60,000 nt of DNA from Chrysomallon squamiferum (lineage: Eukaryota; Mollusca; Gastropoda; Neomphalida; Peltospiridae): the NCBI GenBank assembly GCA_012295275.1, contig CM022669.1, positions 4,811,777 to 4,871,776 on the forward strand, in the 5' to 3' direction. The notes beneath the pieces were generated by a model that did no database searches, had not been told where the DNA came from, and saw nothing but the letters and a program-made list of their open reading frames with translations. Made by a program: the position numbers and the translations under genes. Every line of letters begins with the position of its first letter. The stretch's first letter is position 1. This document shows, piece by piece, positions 33,986 through 47,064 of this stretch.

Positions 33986-34496
33986 GTAATAAAAATAAAA
34001 TAAAATAAAAAGCTACAAAATTATATCAATAAAACTATATATATTGCTATTCTCCATGCTACAAATGGTTGTTAATGGAAATATAAAGGTCCCTTAAGCA
34101 TTATATATTGCTTATTCACTACAAACAACCATCATTTGGCAGGATAACTGGATTTTTGTCCCCTTGCTATTTCATCATCAAAAAAAAGAACAGAAAATGA
34201 TGTTTTAAATTTGGAAAAGAAATAAATGTATGAGAATCAATACATGAGACATAATGAAATAGAAACTTACTTGTTCAGCAAATTGTTAGTCTTGTTTATT
34301 TTTCTAATTTAAAATGCTGAAATTGGTTTTGTTTGACAACAATTCTAGGCTGTGTCAGTTGTCTTTTATCAGTGGTATCAAGCAAATGGTAGTTTTGATT
34401 AAACGCACATACAAGACAACACAAATAAAGATGTAATCAGATATATACACATTCCTTATGTGCTGAGTAACACACACACACCATTAACATACATCA

Positions 34497-34785
34497 TCAT
34501 TCTTTCTTCCTCTGTTTTTCCTTTTTTCTTTCTTTCTCTCACTTTTATTTTTCTGTTTCTCATTTTCTCTTCTCTCTTTCTCCCCCTCTTTTCTCTTTTT
34601 CTATCCTTTTTTCCTTTCTCTTTTCTTCCCTTCGTTTTCTTCTCTTTTTCTGTCTTTCCTCTCTCTATCTCCCTTTTTCTGCATTTCATTTTTTTCTTTT
34701 CATCTCACTCACTCTCTCACTCTCTCTCTCTCGCTCTCACTCTCTCACTCTCTCACTCTCTCTCTCTCTCTCTCCTTTCTCTGCC
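34497..34785. repeat. Pyrimidine tract (CT-rich)
   Basis: Almost pure C/T on the plus strand for nearly 290 bp, ending in (CTCT)/(ACTC)n. Both overlapping Ser/Leu/Phe and Lys/Arg/Glu open frames are artefacts. Confidence 0.95.
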
Positions 34786-34869
34786 TGCTTGACAAATCCC
34801 AAAATGCCAAGTTTTAAATTGAAAAAATAAAAATAAAAAATAAAAAATAAAAAAAATAATCTGAACGCT

Positions 34870-35110
34870 GGTCAGTTTGTGGATGGAATGAATGTTAGCA
34901 GCATATGTGAACATGTAATTGAATGAGGAAATCATTCGCACCAGCTGATCTGCCTGGCATGCATTTAGCATTCAGCAGTAATGAACACATCTCCGATGTC
35001 ATTTCAGTTCACCATCTTCATCATCAAACAGATGAAACCCATTTGCAAAGTGAAATTACAACGACTGTTTTTACCGAGCTTTCCTTTTGCCATTTAGATA
35101 ATGTTCTTTT
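34870..35110. other. Less AT-rich intronic island
   Basis: Balanced composition with CAGCTG (34948), TGATGTCA-like and ATTTGCAAAGT words. No splice sites or long frame support an exon. Candidate conserved non-coding element. Confidence 0.4.
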
Positions 35111-35782
35111 TCCTTTTATGTATTTTTCTGTCAGTATGCGTTTGTGTGTGTTTATGTGTATGTATGTATGTTTGCATATATCTGCATATATCTGCATGTG
35201 TATGTATGTCTGTACAGATAGATATATGTTAGTATAGATGTATGCATGTATTTATTAATGCATATGCACAGGTATGACAAATTGTTTATGTATATTAACA
35301 TGCATATTTGTATGTAAGCATGTTAGTTTGTCAGTGAACGTTACTATATTAGTATTTTTATGATTTTACTCATCACCTAACCTAATATAAAATTACTGCA
35401 TTAAGATTACTTTTAATATACATACAAACATCACATTTATTTAATAAAATCAGCTATTATTACACAGTTATTTTGTTATTGTAATTACAACATTCCCACA
35501 CTATATACAATATTATTTAAACTAGATTAAATTATATGTCATTAACTTATTTTCCACCCTTTTACTGTTCACTTCTTGCTTTCTATTTTCTTTCTGACTG
35601 TTGTTTTTTCTTCCTCTAATGTCAAAAGTAAGCTATTTTCTTGTTGAAATCAATTTAAGTTTGAAGTAATCTCCCTTGGGTATACAATTCAGGTAATGGG
35701 TTTGTGGAACTGAGCTGCTTAATGTGTTTGTGAAGATGTATTTTAACTGTTAACTACTTGTAACATTAATAAATATACATCA

Positions 35783-35802
35783 AATAATAATAATAATAAT
35801 AA

Positions 35803-35845
<43 letters not shown>

Positions 35846-35865
35846 TATATATATATATATATATA
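35783..35865. repeat. AAT then AT microsatellite
   Basis: (AAT)n switches to (AT)n. Confidence 0.97.
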
Positions 35866-36899
35866 GGCAGAGAGAGAAAAAAAAAGAAAGTAAATATGCA
35901 TTTATTTGTTACTGAATATGGATACTGATGTTTTTTATGTGTGTTTGGGGTTTTTTGTTTAAAACTGCAAATCATATCAAATGAACACATAACTTGATGC
36001 AAATAAAAAATAAAATAAAAATGGTGAATTATCACAAGAAAATAACACATAAATTCACTTCAGAATTTATTCTGAAAAATGACAAACAGTTTTAAATTTT
36101 TGTTATAATATCATATTATTTGAATATAAAGATATTCAATTATCAATCCACAGTATGCTTGCATGCCAGAACTGCTAGGAAATGAATTTATTTCAAATAA
36201 AAATCTGAATGTTAAATAGAGTCATTTGACTAGTTTTTTTTTGTATTGGGTCACAGATACAGGCCTTGTCAGCTGAACATGTACTGTTGTCATAGCAACA
36301 TTAGGAAAACTTGCAGAAAGAATCTGTGGATATGTGTTATTATTGTTATTAGTTTTGAATATGAGTGTTAAAAAATAAAGATCGTAGAAAAAAAACATAA
36401 GAAAATCTTCTGACAGAATTTCTATTACTTACCTATTTATTAACCCAGCAAAGAGAATTTTAATAACTTTTGTTTACTTTCTAAGCACAGAAGCTGTATA
36501 TTTACTTCATCTTGCAAATCAAAGGCTAAGGTATCAATAGTGTTGTTCATTTTCAGACCATATAATTGAAAATAAAAGCCAGGTAATTATCTTGGACAGG
36601 TAATTAATCCAGGTAAAAATTCCATACCTTGATTCCAGAGATTAAAGAAAATATATTTTTGTAATTCAGAGTCTAATACCTATGTCTGATTGATGTAAAA
36701 ACAAAACAAAACAAAACAAAAAATATATATATTTAAGATGTAGAATCTTACACACCTTTAATTAATTAATTCAGGTGTTCTTATATATGATATATAACAG
36801 ATATAAACAATGAAAATTTCACGTATCTTTGAAAAAAACGTATTTTGACATTGTCCTAGGTTTTGGTAATTCTGGTAAAGTATAATTATCTCAATTGTC

Positions 36900-36990
36900 A
36901 CAGGAACTGTACATGTAATATAAAAGTATGAATATGAACACAGAACTGTACATGTAATATAACAGTATGAATATGAACACAGAACTGTAA
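36900..36990. repeat. 44-bp tandem duplication
   Basis: GAACTGTACATGTAATATAA and AGTATGAATATGAACACA occur twice in tandem with one difference. A third, partial copy starts. Confidence 0.9.
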
Positions 36991-37082
36991 CAAACACAAA
37001 AGAAGGAGAAAAACAATTGTATAAAAAAAATCTTTAAAAATTAAATGTATTTCTCTATGATGTGTAATGTTTTGAATCATTA

Positions 37083-37092
37083 ATTTTTTATT

Positions 37093-37171
<79 letters not shown>

Positions 37172-37190
37172 TTATTTTTTTATTTATTTT
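37083..37190. repeat. TTTA then TTA microsatellite
   Basis: (TTTA)n switches to (TTA)n and back to T-rich DNA. It is in the opposite orientation to most AAT tracts here. Confidence 0.97.
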
Positions 37191-37599
37191 TTATTTTTAA
37201 TGTTTCAAAAAAATTTTTGTGTTTATTGAAATAGATATGGTACAGATAAATATTTAAATAAAAGTCAAGTGTTTTACCTTAAACATCATTAACTAACAAA
37301 TATATAAATACAAAAATCAAAAAATTAAAAAACAAGTTCTAAAAATTTTATTCTTATTTTCTGTTTATCCTATTACATATTAATCCAACATTATTGGATT
37401 TATTAATACGTTCACGTTTAGAAACTGTTATGTAAATGTTTTGCTCATTTTTCTCACGTATCTAAAATCAAGAAAGATAAAAACAAAGTCAACAAAAGCA
37501 AGTCTGTTGTGTCAATAACATAAAACAAACCCAGCCTTTGTTTCACATGAACAGCTGACAAACAGATATACTGCCTAATGTCATCAAGGTATAACTGAC

Positions 37600-37800
37600 G
37601 TATTTGTGTCAACATTTATAAAGATATATAGTGGATATATCTGTGTTGACATTCACAAGAGTATACAGTAGATATATTTGTGTCCACATTTATAAAGATA
37701 TGTAGTGGATATATCTCTGTTGACATTCACAAGAGTATACAGTAGATATATTTGTGTCGACATTTATAAAGATATCTGTTATGATAATTATAAAGATATA
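37600..37800. repeat. 74-bp minisatellite
   Basis: Two and a half copies of a unit with GTGGATATATCTGTGTTGAC, CACAAGAGTATACAGTAGAT and CATTTATAAAGATAT. The first and second GTGGATAT are 74 bp apart. Confidence 0.85.
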
Positions 37801-38324
37801 CAGATTTCGCTGACATGTTCTGATATATTTGTGCTGACATTTATAAAGCTATTCACTTTACATTTAAATTTATATACTAAACTAATATTTACACCTTAAA
37901 TTTAGCTAACAGTTGACAGTTATAAATCTATACAGTGTATCATTATGAACAACTTTTAGGAACATTATAGTTATACAGATATAAATTTATAAACAGTTAC
38001 CACTAAGTTTATGATTTTACAAATATACAGCTAACATCCATAAATGAGTACAGATGATATTTAAATAAATATTTTGCTATGATTAACACTAAAACTATTC
38101 AAAACTTTAGTGTGTACAGATCATATCAGTTTTCAGGAAATTTGATTATCATTTATAATAATAATTTGTTTACATTTGATATGAATTTTTTTCAATACAT
38201 ATGTCATGTATTAGATGTTATATATCTCTCTCTACATTTGCAGAGTTATATCCAGGTATGCAGGTGGCAGTCAAGTATGTAATTACATTCATCCATTTTT
38301 TTAAAGTTTTTAGTATTATAATCA

Positions 38325-38330
38325 TAATAA

Positions 38331-38369
<39 letters not shown>

Positions 38370-38370
38370 A
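38325..38370. repeat. AAAT microsatellite
   Basis: (AAAT)n, followed by T-rich runs near 38418-38460 and 38604-38690. Confidence 0.96.
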
Positions 38371-38857
38371 ATATAATAAAATAAAATAAATGAAAAAACG
38401 AAAAAAAAAAAATGTTTTTGTTCATTTTTTTTTTTTTTTTTCATTATTTTATTTTATTTTATTTATGTTTTAAAGATTAAAAACATTACACACCATTGAG
38501 AAATACTTTAATTTTGTAATATTTTTCATAGAGTTTATTTTTTCTTCTAATCTTATGTTTATTACAGTTCTGTGTATCATATTCATACTATTAGAGGGAT
38601 AGTTTTTTTTTTTTTTTTTTTTTTTTCTTTTTTTTATTAATTTATTTAATTTAATTTAATTTATTAATTTTTTAATTTTTTTTAAATTTTATTTTGACTC
38701 TTAAATCTATAAATAGAAATCAATGGTCAGGCCTTGACTTGTGTAGAAACAATAAATCTGGCAACATTTGGATAAATCAGTAATAACATGTTCAAAATCT
38801 CTCAGTGAGTAAAGTCTTATACAATCGAATATACAACAATGTGCTCTCTCAACATAA

Positions 38858-39300
38858 CTGGTCTATGCATGCCTTTCATGGTCATGTCTTAAAGAAAGAA
38901 AAACCTTAGTTAAATTCACCGATATATGATACAGTATTTAACTATGTCACAATACTTAATCTGTTTGATTACAGAACATGAGAAATATTCATTTAGTAAT
39001 AAATAATAGTGTACTTTATTTTTATGTGGTCCATGCATGCCTTCCATGGCAAGAATATATGGTGGGAAAAATTGTCTATGCTAAATTAATTGTTGCATAA
39101 TTCACTGCTTAACTATGGTTATCAGTGCAGTGTAATGCACAATACTGATGGAAGCATGATATATACAATGATGTGTTTTATCAATACAAATAGTTCATGT
39201 ATGCCTGTCATGGTCACAATAAGTTTGTCTGTGTTAAATTTATTATGTCATTTAATTATATATTTCTCAACAGAATGCAACACATATTAAAATGATTAAG
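38858..39300. repeat. Three ~165-bp degenerate repeats
   Basis: Each copy starts with (T/C)CATG(C/T)ATGCCT(T/G)(T/C)CATGG (about 38865, 39031 and 39195). TTAAATT(C/A/T)A follows about 40 bp later, and in the first two copies a TTAACTATG word follows later again. Spacings are about 166 and 164 bp. Confidence 0.7.
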
Positions 39301-40009
39301 AAAAGCCTGTTATTGGCATATGCTTGTATTACATGCACAGTTATATCCTTATCTTGTCTTTATTGACTAACTATTATAATGTCTGTATGACTAATTCTTT
39401 TATCTTGTTTCCTGTTTTTTTGTGTTGGTTCAAGTTATAAAATGGATTGGTTAATTGTTATAGTCATAATTATGTCGTTGTTACAAACTGGACTGGCTCA
39501 TCTGTAACAAACTCAACTGACGTGCTATTCCAAACATCAGCTGATTCTTTATCAACCATCTGACTTGATTCGCTATCACAGACTTAAACTAGAACATCTT
39601 AACAAGAGATTTAACAATACGTCATTACACAAACAGGAACCAGGATTATTATTATTATTATTTTTTTTTTTTAAATATTTACAAGCTTTTCATTTCGTGT
39701 ATGGACACAGATTATCATTAGGATGATTAACTAGAGAAAATTGAGAAGATTACACTGATTGTAAAGACTAATCTGGCTTCATTGTGACGTGTCCTCTTTC
39801 AGATTTACCTAATGTCCATGCACAAACCTTTCAGCCTTTATTTACTACACGTAAGAACATAAATCCTCAATTCTTGGAATAATTTGAGATAACAGACTGA
39901 TTAATATTTCTTTTACATGCACAGTTCACCCACAGTTTAAACAGATATGTGATAAATGAGGTGCATGCTAACAATATTGCCCTGAATATTCTTAAGAAGG
40001 GTAAAATTT

Positions 40010-40380
40010 ATTTCATGACATATGATTGGTTGGTTTTACATCCATTTTGAAGCAGTGATTGGCTAAATTATATTCAACCATTAATTGTCTTGTTTTGTGG
40101 ACTGTGATTGGTTAGATTTTGTCTGAAAAGTGATTGGCTAAATTATACAAGAACATTTACTAATAATGTTTCATGGCCAGTGATTGGTTATTTTGTATCT
40201 AAAAACTGCTTAGCCATAAAACAATCTAATTAACAGGTCCTGCATAATTCATTATACATTACACTACACCATAATTTATTTTACTTGACCTATTAATTAA
40301 ACTGTTTCATGACCTGTGATTGGTCACATTACATCAATCTTAAAGTAATGATTGGTTAAAAGTATGGGAACTTCATTTGT
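40010..40380. repeat. Degenerate TGATTGGTTA repeat
   Basis: At least eight TGATTGG(T/C)(T/C) words in about 350 bp, alternating GTGATTGGTTA and GTGATTGGCTAAATTATA. Traces of a longer tandem unit remain. Confidence 0.75.
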
Positions 40381-41049
40381 AATGGTTGCTTTAGTTATAA
40401 TTTTTATATTTTCATTGGCAGGTGCTGTACATCATTTAGAAAATAATGAGCTCCAGATAATTTCATGTAATCAAAACAGAATAATGTTAATCTCCTTGTA
40501 TTAAACATTTCTGTTATGTAGGACCAACACTGCCAGGTTAATGGCTGAAAATTGAAAAACATAATAAATCTATTATAAACTGGTGATCTGGCAGATATAC
40601 TTAGATTTACATTTATTATTTGGACATATATTTACATTTGTACAGCAATAACAGACAAGCAAACAAAATAAATAAATAAATAAAAAAACCTAAACATCTA
40701 TGTATTTGTTAATTTTCCCCAAGCACAAGAAATCATTATTTTCATGTAGTTTTTTTTAACTGTAATTTTGTAACATCACACCATTACATCCTGAATCAAT
40801 AAAATAAACAAATAAAAAACAGCTGAAATTAATCTCTCATTGCTACAGATCAGACAAGCACCTGGCTGCTGATACTGCTGATACTGCTGAACTTGTTTAC
40901 TGTGTTTTACTGCTTCAAAACTACATTAATTTGTCACCGACTGCAACAGACAGCTTTGTGAGCTCTTTATTGCCATTACAGGCATGCATAAACCTTGGTT
41001 CGTGTTATAATCATATTACGTTTTTATATATGCAAAAAATGCACACACA

Positions 41050-41820
41050 CACACACACTCATTACAGACAAGGTAACAGTCAGTACAGACAAGTCAACAC
41101 ATTCAGTCAATACAGATAACACAGTACAGACAGGATAACATAATCACTTAATGCACACAAGATAACACAATCAGTACAGACAATCTAACAGTCAATACAA
41201 ACAGTTAATATAGACACTATAGACAAGATAATGCAGTATAAACAGGATAAAATAATGAATCAATACTGACAGCTAATACAGACACTAGACAAAATACCAC
41301 AGTATAGACTGGATAACATAATGAGTCAATACAGACAGTTAGTACAGACACTAGAGACAAGATAACACAGTATAGACAGGATAACATAATCAGTCAATAC
41401 AGACAGCTAATACAGACACTACAGACAAGATAACACAGTACAGACAGGATAACATGATCAGTCAATACAGACAGCTAATACAGACACTATAGACAAGATA
41501 ACACAGTATAGACAGGATAACATAATCAGTCAATACAGACAGCTAATACAGACACTAGAGACAAGATAACACAGTACAGACAGGATAACATAATCAGTCA
41601 ATACAGACAGCTACAGACAACACAGTCAGTCAGTACAGACAAGCTAACAGTCAATACAAACAGTTAATACAGACTATAGACAAGATAACACAGAATAGAC
41701 AGGATAACATAATCAGTCAATATAGACAGCTAATACAGACACTACAGACAAGATAAACAGAATAGAAAGGATAACATGATCAGACAATACAGACAAAGCA
41801 GTCAGTCAGTACAGTGTCAG
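41050..41820. repeat. 68-bp minisatellite built of TACAGACA words
   Basis: About nine copies of a unit of roughly 68 bp containing CAGTCAATACAGACAGCTAA, then CACTACAGACAAGATAACAC and AGTACAGACAGGATAACATA. Each unit is itself built of diverged ACAGACA words. The edges are decayed. Confidence 0.92.
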
Positions 41821-42159
41821 CCACTGGTTCCAACATGAACTAGATACACTATCATCTGTTGTGACTGATTTATTATCTTGTCAACTGTCCAGGTGGTGCC
41901 TTCTTGTTCCATTGATCTGCAAATTACTCAGGCACAGGAGTTTAATAAACCTTACTATATCACCAGTTCATCGGGTACAAATGAATCAGTCAAAGAAAAT
42001 CCAGATTCATTAGGAACAAGTAGCCTATATCTGACCTGTATCAGATACATTACATACATAAATGTACATCCACACACACAGACTAATCCATATGCATATA
42101 TACACATATATTTATAATGCACACATACATACAGTCCTATATAACACTCACAGTCCTAT

Positions 42160-42160
42160 A

Positions 42161-42208
<48 letters not shown>
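42160..42208. repeat. AC microsatellite
   Basis: (AC)n with one AAAC interruption. Confidence 0.95.
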
Positions 42209-42211
<3 letters not shown>

Positions 42212-42399
42212 TAAACACACTATTAAAAAATATATGAATAAAAATATAAATAACAGACATACAAATACACATGCATGTAAACAAAGCCAGACACATATCA
42301 TTTCCTTTCACTTCACTCAACCCATCCTTAACTATAAAAACCATCAACAAAAAAAAGCCATTACTCCTTAGCAGAGAAGGGGTTAATACTAAATAGCAC

Positions 42400-42780
42400 T
42401 GCAGATTATAGAATTCAATCAGGCCTGGCCAACGGAGGCAGGCATTTTTCTCAGTCACACAGTAAGACCTACAGGCAGGCCGGCTAATCTACTTTTCACT
42501 TCATTAATCCTTATGATGGGAAAAATCCAATTCAAACAGAAAGCAGAATGTAAGACCATCCATTTCACTCTATTCTGCCTGCAAATCCATTCTGTACTAG
42601 AGGCGCATCCTGTAAAATTATATAGATAAACCAATCAATACTGGAGAATGCGAACCTTTGGTGCTGCGATATTAAATCAGCACGGATTGGCTTAACAGCA
42701 ACAATTAATCTGTGTTAGTTGATAAGAATTTATTTTACCTTGTCAACTGAGACCAAAGAAGAGAAGTCAGGGTCATAAAA
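42400..42780. other. Less AT-rich intronic island
   Basis: Balanced composition with AGGCCTGGCCAACGGAGGC, CAGGCAGGCCGGCTAATC and GGCTTAACAGCAACAATTAA. No exon is supported. Candidate conserved non-coding element. Confidence 0.4.
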
Positions 42781-42939
42781 AAAAAATAGTAATAAAATAA
42801 AAAAATTTAAAAAAAAGGGAAGAAAATGGCAAAAAGGAAATTATGAAATTCTGTTGATTTTTCAGATCAATATTTTATATATAAAATTTATATATTGTTA
42901 TGGTAATAATGTTTTATACAGTTTATCAAGGTTTAGATA

Positions 42940-43480
42940 TTCAGCCTTTAGAAACTGGTGGTATGTTTAGATTAAGAGAGTAAAGAAATATAAAACTGAT
43001 ACCAGATTTAGTTTTTCATTATGTCAAAACAGGCAATATGTTTAAAAACAATCCAAAGAAATGCTACCTCATTTAGAGTTTCTGTCTGGTAAAGCTTGAA
43101 CTAAGTTTCATCTAACTACACAACCAATTTGACAGAGTTTAGACAAAAAGCCTAAAGAAAAATGATACCAGATTTATTTAATTTTTCATAGTCTGCATGA
43201 ATAAACACAACTTCAGGCTGTGTTTTTATTACATTCAGCAAGTATTGGCCTGATACTAGATTTTTAACATGTAAAAATAACAAAACAAAAAAAATGACAC
43301 CAGATTTATTATGTCAGGTTCAAATATGAAGTTTAAGATAAATGTCAGGGTAAATGAAATGGCAGGTTTAAAAAAAACGGATGCAAACACAGAGTCTGAA
43401 CATGCAGCTGCTGTACCAGTCTAAGTTCAAGGTTTAGGTATATCACTTTAAGCAAATGTTACCAGACTTGATCAGGGAAG
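42940..43480. repeat. Widely spaced ATGATACCAGATTTA repeat
   Basis: TGATACCAGATTTA-like words occur near 42998, 43165, 43297 and 43454, with shared TTTAGA(C/T)T and TCAGGTT neighbours. Likely an old long-period tandem repeat. Confidence 0.45.
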
Positions 43481-43699
43481 GAGCCTTAAGAAAACTGACT
43501 ATTAATACAAAGTCTTCATATGCTGCCCAGAGCCACTATACGAAACAACCTGAAGATTATGAACTTGTGACGCTTTGAACACAAATTAGCAGTCTTCAAG
43601 AACCTTAGATTTCTCAAACAATCTTGACATTTGAAACAGTTCTTCTTGAAAAAAAAAAAAAACCCACTACAACAAAAAAACAAAAAACACATATCTCCA

Positions 43700-44010
43700 G
43701 CAGATTAAATCTGCAGATATTATTTTTTGGGGCTTGCCAGGGAAAGTCACAAAATGGCATTTTGTACTGCTGACATATACAGAAGGACAAATGTTTGAGA
43801 AAATAATATTTAACTCTTTTGTTTTTTGTCTTTCAAAATTATGAAATTACTAGCTTTGAGAGAGATTTTCCCTAAAATCGCAGCCAGTGGGCATGATTTG
43901 TGTGCTTCTGGCTGAAATGCCGGTGTTTAAATGAAAGGCATGCGAGGATAATTATGAAATTATAAAGAGATTTTCACGGCTTTTTGAAGTGGTATTCTGC
44001 AAGCGAAATC
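43700..44010. other. Less AT-rich intronic island
   Basis: Contains GGGGCTTGCCAGGGAAAGTC, AAAATCGCAGCCAGTGGGCA and paired AATTATGAAATTA words at 43838 and 43951. No exon is supported. Candidate conserved non-coding element. Confidence 0.4.
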
Positions 44011-44279
44011 ACACTTTAAAAAAAAGATAAAAACGAAGATGAAGAAAAAAGTAAAAGGAAGAAGGATGACCTAATAATATCTTCACCATCTCAAGTGTGT
44101 GTTGTTTATGTGTTTGTAGAAAAAGCCAGTCAGATCTTGATTTGTTTTTTTTCAACATGATGTAAATTTTGCCAGAAACAAGTCGTTTGTAATTTTAAAT
44201 TCCTGAGTGTGTGAGCACTTATATTTTTGCATGAGAACCATTGCATATATTCTGGTGTGGGTACGATCTGCTTATATTC

Positions 44280-44280
44280 T

Positions 44281-44326
<46 letters not shown>
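44280..44326. repeat. TG microsatellite
   Basis: (TG)n preceded by two copies of CTTATATTCTGGTGTG-like sequence. Confidence 0.95.
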
Positions 44327-44336
<10 letters not shown>

Positions 44337-44647
44337 ATATATATTCATGGGATGTATGTACATAATGTGTATATTTGAAATTATTTCTAAAAATGTACAT
44401 TTTCTTCTTCTTTTCAGATTAATTTTCAAATTAATATATACAAACATTTTCAAATAAATATATTTTAAATTTAATATAAAACATTTTAATCTTCTTTTCA
44501 GAAAACTGGGAGTTTTGACATAATAAATGAGTCAAAAAAATTTAATTAAAAAATTGGGAAAAAAGGTTAAAAAAAAAAAAATATAGAAAAGAGAAGAAAA
44601 TGAAGACAATTTATAATCATGTTACATGTTAATTAATCTCTAACAGT

Positions 44648-44692
<45 letters not shown>
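44648..44692. repeat. AAT microsatellite
   Basis: Pure (AAT)n. Confidence 0.96.
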
Positions 44693-45014
44693 CAAATGAG
44701 ACATTGAAAACAAACAAAAGAAACATAAAATCATTTCTTTAAAAGTGAACAGCAAAGAAAAGAAAGTTGGTCAAAACAAATCTGATTATGTAATCACTTT
44801 GATTATGACGTGCACAGAATGAATCAAATCATGTTTCTGTTTTCATAATGCTTAATCACCAAGGTAACCTTGTTACACACTGTTACAATGAGATAAATGA
44901 GAAATAATGAACTGTGACTTGGAAGGTTTTAACATTGTTAGACATCAATTGAGTTCTTTATTAACAGAATTATGTTTTAAAAATTAAATTAAAGAAAACA
45001 AACAAATAAATTAT

Positions 45015-45017
<3 letters not shown>

Positions 45018-45078
<61 letters not shown>

Positions 45079-45088
45079 CAATAATAAT
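45018..45088. repeat. AAT microsatellite
   Basis: (AAT)n with AAC interruptions. The poly-Leu minus-strand frame is an artefact. Confidence 0.97.
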
Positions 45089-46504
45089 AAAAATAATAGA
45101 ACAGAATATTTAAATAAAATAAAATTATATAAATAAAATAGAATAAAGTGAAATGAAAATATGTCATTAAAAAACAAAAAAAAAAAAAAAAAACAATATG
45201 TAATTAAATAGTATATATGAAATGTATTTTTTTTTTTTTTTTGAATTATTAAAATGATGATGATGAATAAAACTGAAAGAAATTGATTTTTTTTAAGTTA
45301 CAGTGACACAATAACCAGGCAGCTGTATCATAATAACAATAATAATTTTATTCATAAAATATAATAATAAATATTATGCAAATCATTTTTATAAATATCC
45401 ATAATATCCATGAAATTTTTTTTTATCTTTAGACATGAAGCAAAACTGAAATAAAATTTTGAAACAGAATCACCCTTATTACTCGTTTTAATAATTTTTT
45501 ATAGAAATATCGAAATTCTGACAGCCTGTAAATATATTATCTCCCCCCTCACCAAGAAAAACAATATATATTTAAATACATGAGCATAAAGGTCTGTTTA
45601 AATTAACACTTTTTAATGGAAACTGTCAGCATGATAATAAAATTCATGTGTGCACAATCACTATAAATCACATGATTTACAACCACTTTGTTTTCCTGTT
45701 TTATGAGAATTTGGCATTAAAAAATAATAAAATAAAAACAAAATTAAGAAAAAAATATTAAAACTACCCCCCCCTCAAATAAAAAAGCAACCCAAAACAA
45801 CAAACAAAACAAAAACTCCATGTCAAATAACAACAATGGAAAACATATCTAATATTATTTGGAAGCTCTGTTTATATAGTTCATCTCTGTTTAAACATTT
45901 ATGAATAATAATAAAAAAAAGAAGAATGAAAATAAAAACAAATCAAGACATCTTTAAGAAGAAACTGAGAAAATAATTAAGCTGACAAAAAAAAGATTTT
46001 ATTTTTAGACTATAAAAAAGAAAAAGAATAAAGGTAAAAAAAAGAGATAAAGAATGAGAAATATTAAATAATTAAAATATATTTAGGTTTGAAAAAGGTT
46101 TGTATAAATGTATATTTGTAGTGTGGTGTATGTATTTTTGCATGTTAATTAAGCTGATATCTCCTGAAAGTTAATTTTACACACACGGCAACCTAAATAT
46201 AACTATTTAATAATAAATATATTTTCTTTCAAACACCAGTATTCAATTCATTGATTTGCTTTCTTTCTTTCTTTCTTTCTTTTTTTTTAAAAATCTTTTC
46301 AAATGTCAGTGATTTTGAAATATTTATTTCTTCACAGCAAGGCAAGGCAGAGGTAATTCGAATGACTTTAATTAAAACCAAATTGTCCTATTTCAAACGT
46401 GTGCTCATGTATTATTTAAAATGTTTGTACATCCAAAGTTTAGACTGACATACCCAGTTTTATTTTAAATTAACTGAAGGTTGTATTATCAAGAATAGAC
46501 AGAA

Positions 46505-46800
46505 GGCATGCCATGGCTTAGAGGTTAATTGAGTTTATATAGGTATGGGATCAATTCTTGCAGCAGAACCTGTAAAGCAATTTCCCATGCCAGCGAAAAC
46601 AATACTATTTCTTCTGTCTATGGGAAGGTTTATATAAAAAGACTACTTGCTGCTAACAACAAAAAAGAGGATTATAAGGGGGTTTTTCTCTCTGTTACTG
46701 TCATATGTATAATACTGTAAGTTATTTGTTACTGTCATAATGAAAGAACATCCCTACATCATTGCAGATAAAAAAAAAATTAAAAAATCATTTGTATTGA
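46505..46800 (+). mobile_element. Molluscan-type tRNA-derived SINE
   Basis: The A-box-like word CATGGCTTAGAGGTTAATTG lies at 46511, and the B-box-like word GGGATCAATTCTTG at 46547. Then come CTGTCTATGGGAAGGTTTAT, ATAAAAAGACTACTTGCTGC, TAACAACAAAAAAGAGGAT and TTTTTCTCTCTGTTACTGTC. These match the order of the recalled family (CTGTCTGTGGGATGGTGCAT, ATAAAAGATCCCTTGCTGCT, AATCGAAAAAGAGTAG, TTTCCTCTCTC). The upstream part of the core is shortened. It ends in an A-rich tail. Confidence 0.8.
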
Positions 46801-46822
46801 AACAGGTGTAACATAGATATAT

Positions 46823-47064
46823 TCACTCACTCACTCACACAGATGCATACACTCAAACATACATTTTCATATATATTAATATATAGGCACATACATCTAT
46901 ACTCAATCACACACACACACATGCACATGCACATGCACATGCACACACACACTCACACAAACACATGCACACACTCACTCACTCACTCACTCACTCACAC
47001 ACACACACTCACTCACACTCACTCACTCACTCACTCACTCACGCACGCACACACACACTCACAT
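46823..47064. repeat. AC/ACTC/ATGCAC compound microsatellite
   Basis: (ACTC)n blocks, (ATGCAC)n at 46920-46942, and (AC)n blocks. The His/Thr-rich frame is an artefact. Confidence 0.97.

Noticed and set aside
34456-34792. Ser/Leu-rich and Lys/Arg/Glu-rich overlapping frames
   Set aside because: Both strands of a polypyrimidine tract are open by chance. The same holds for 49453-49875 and 53604-53996.
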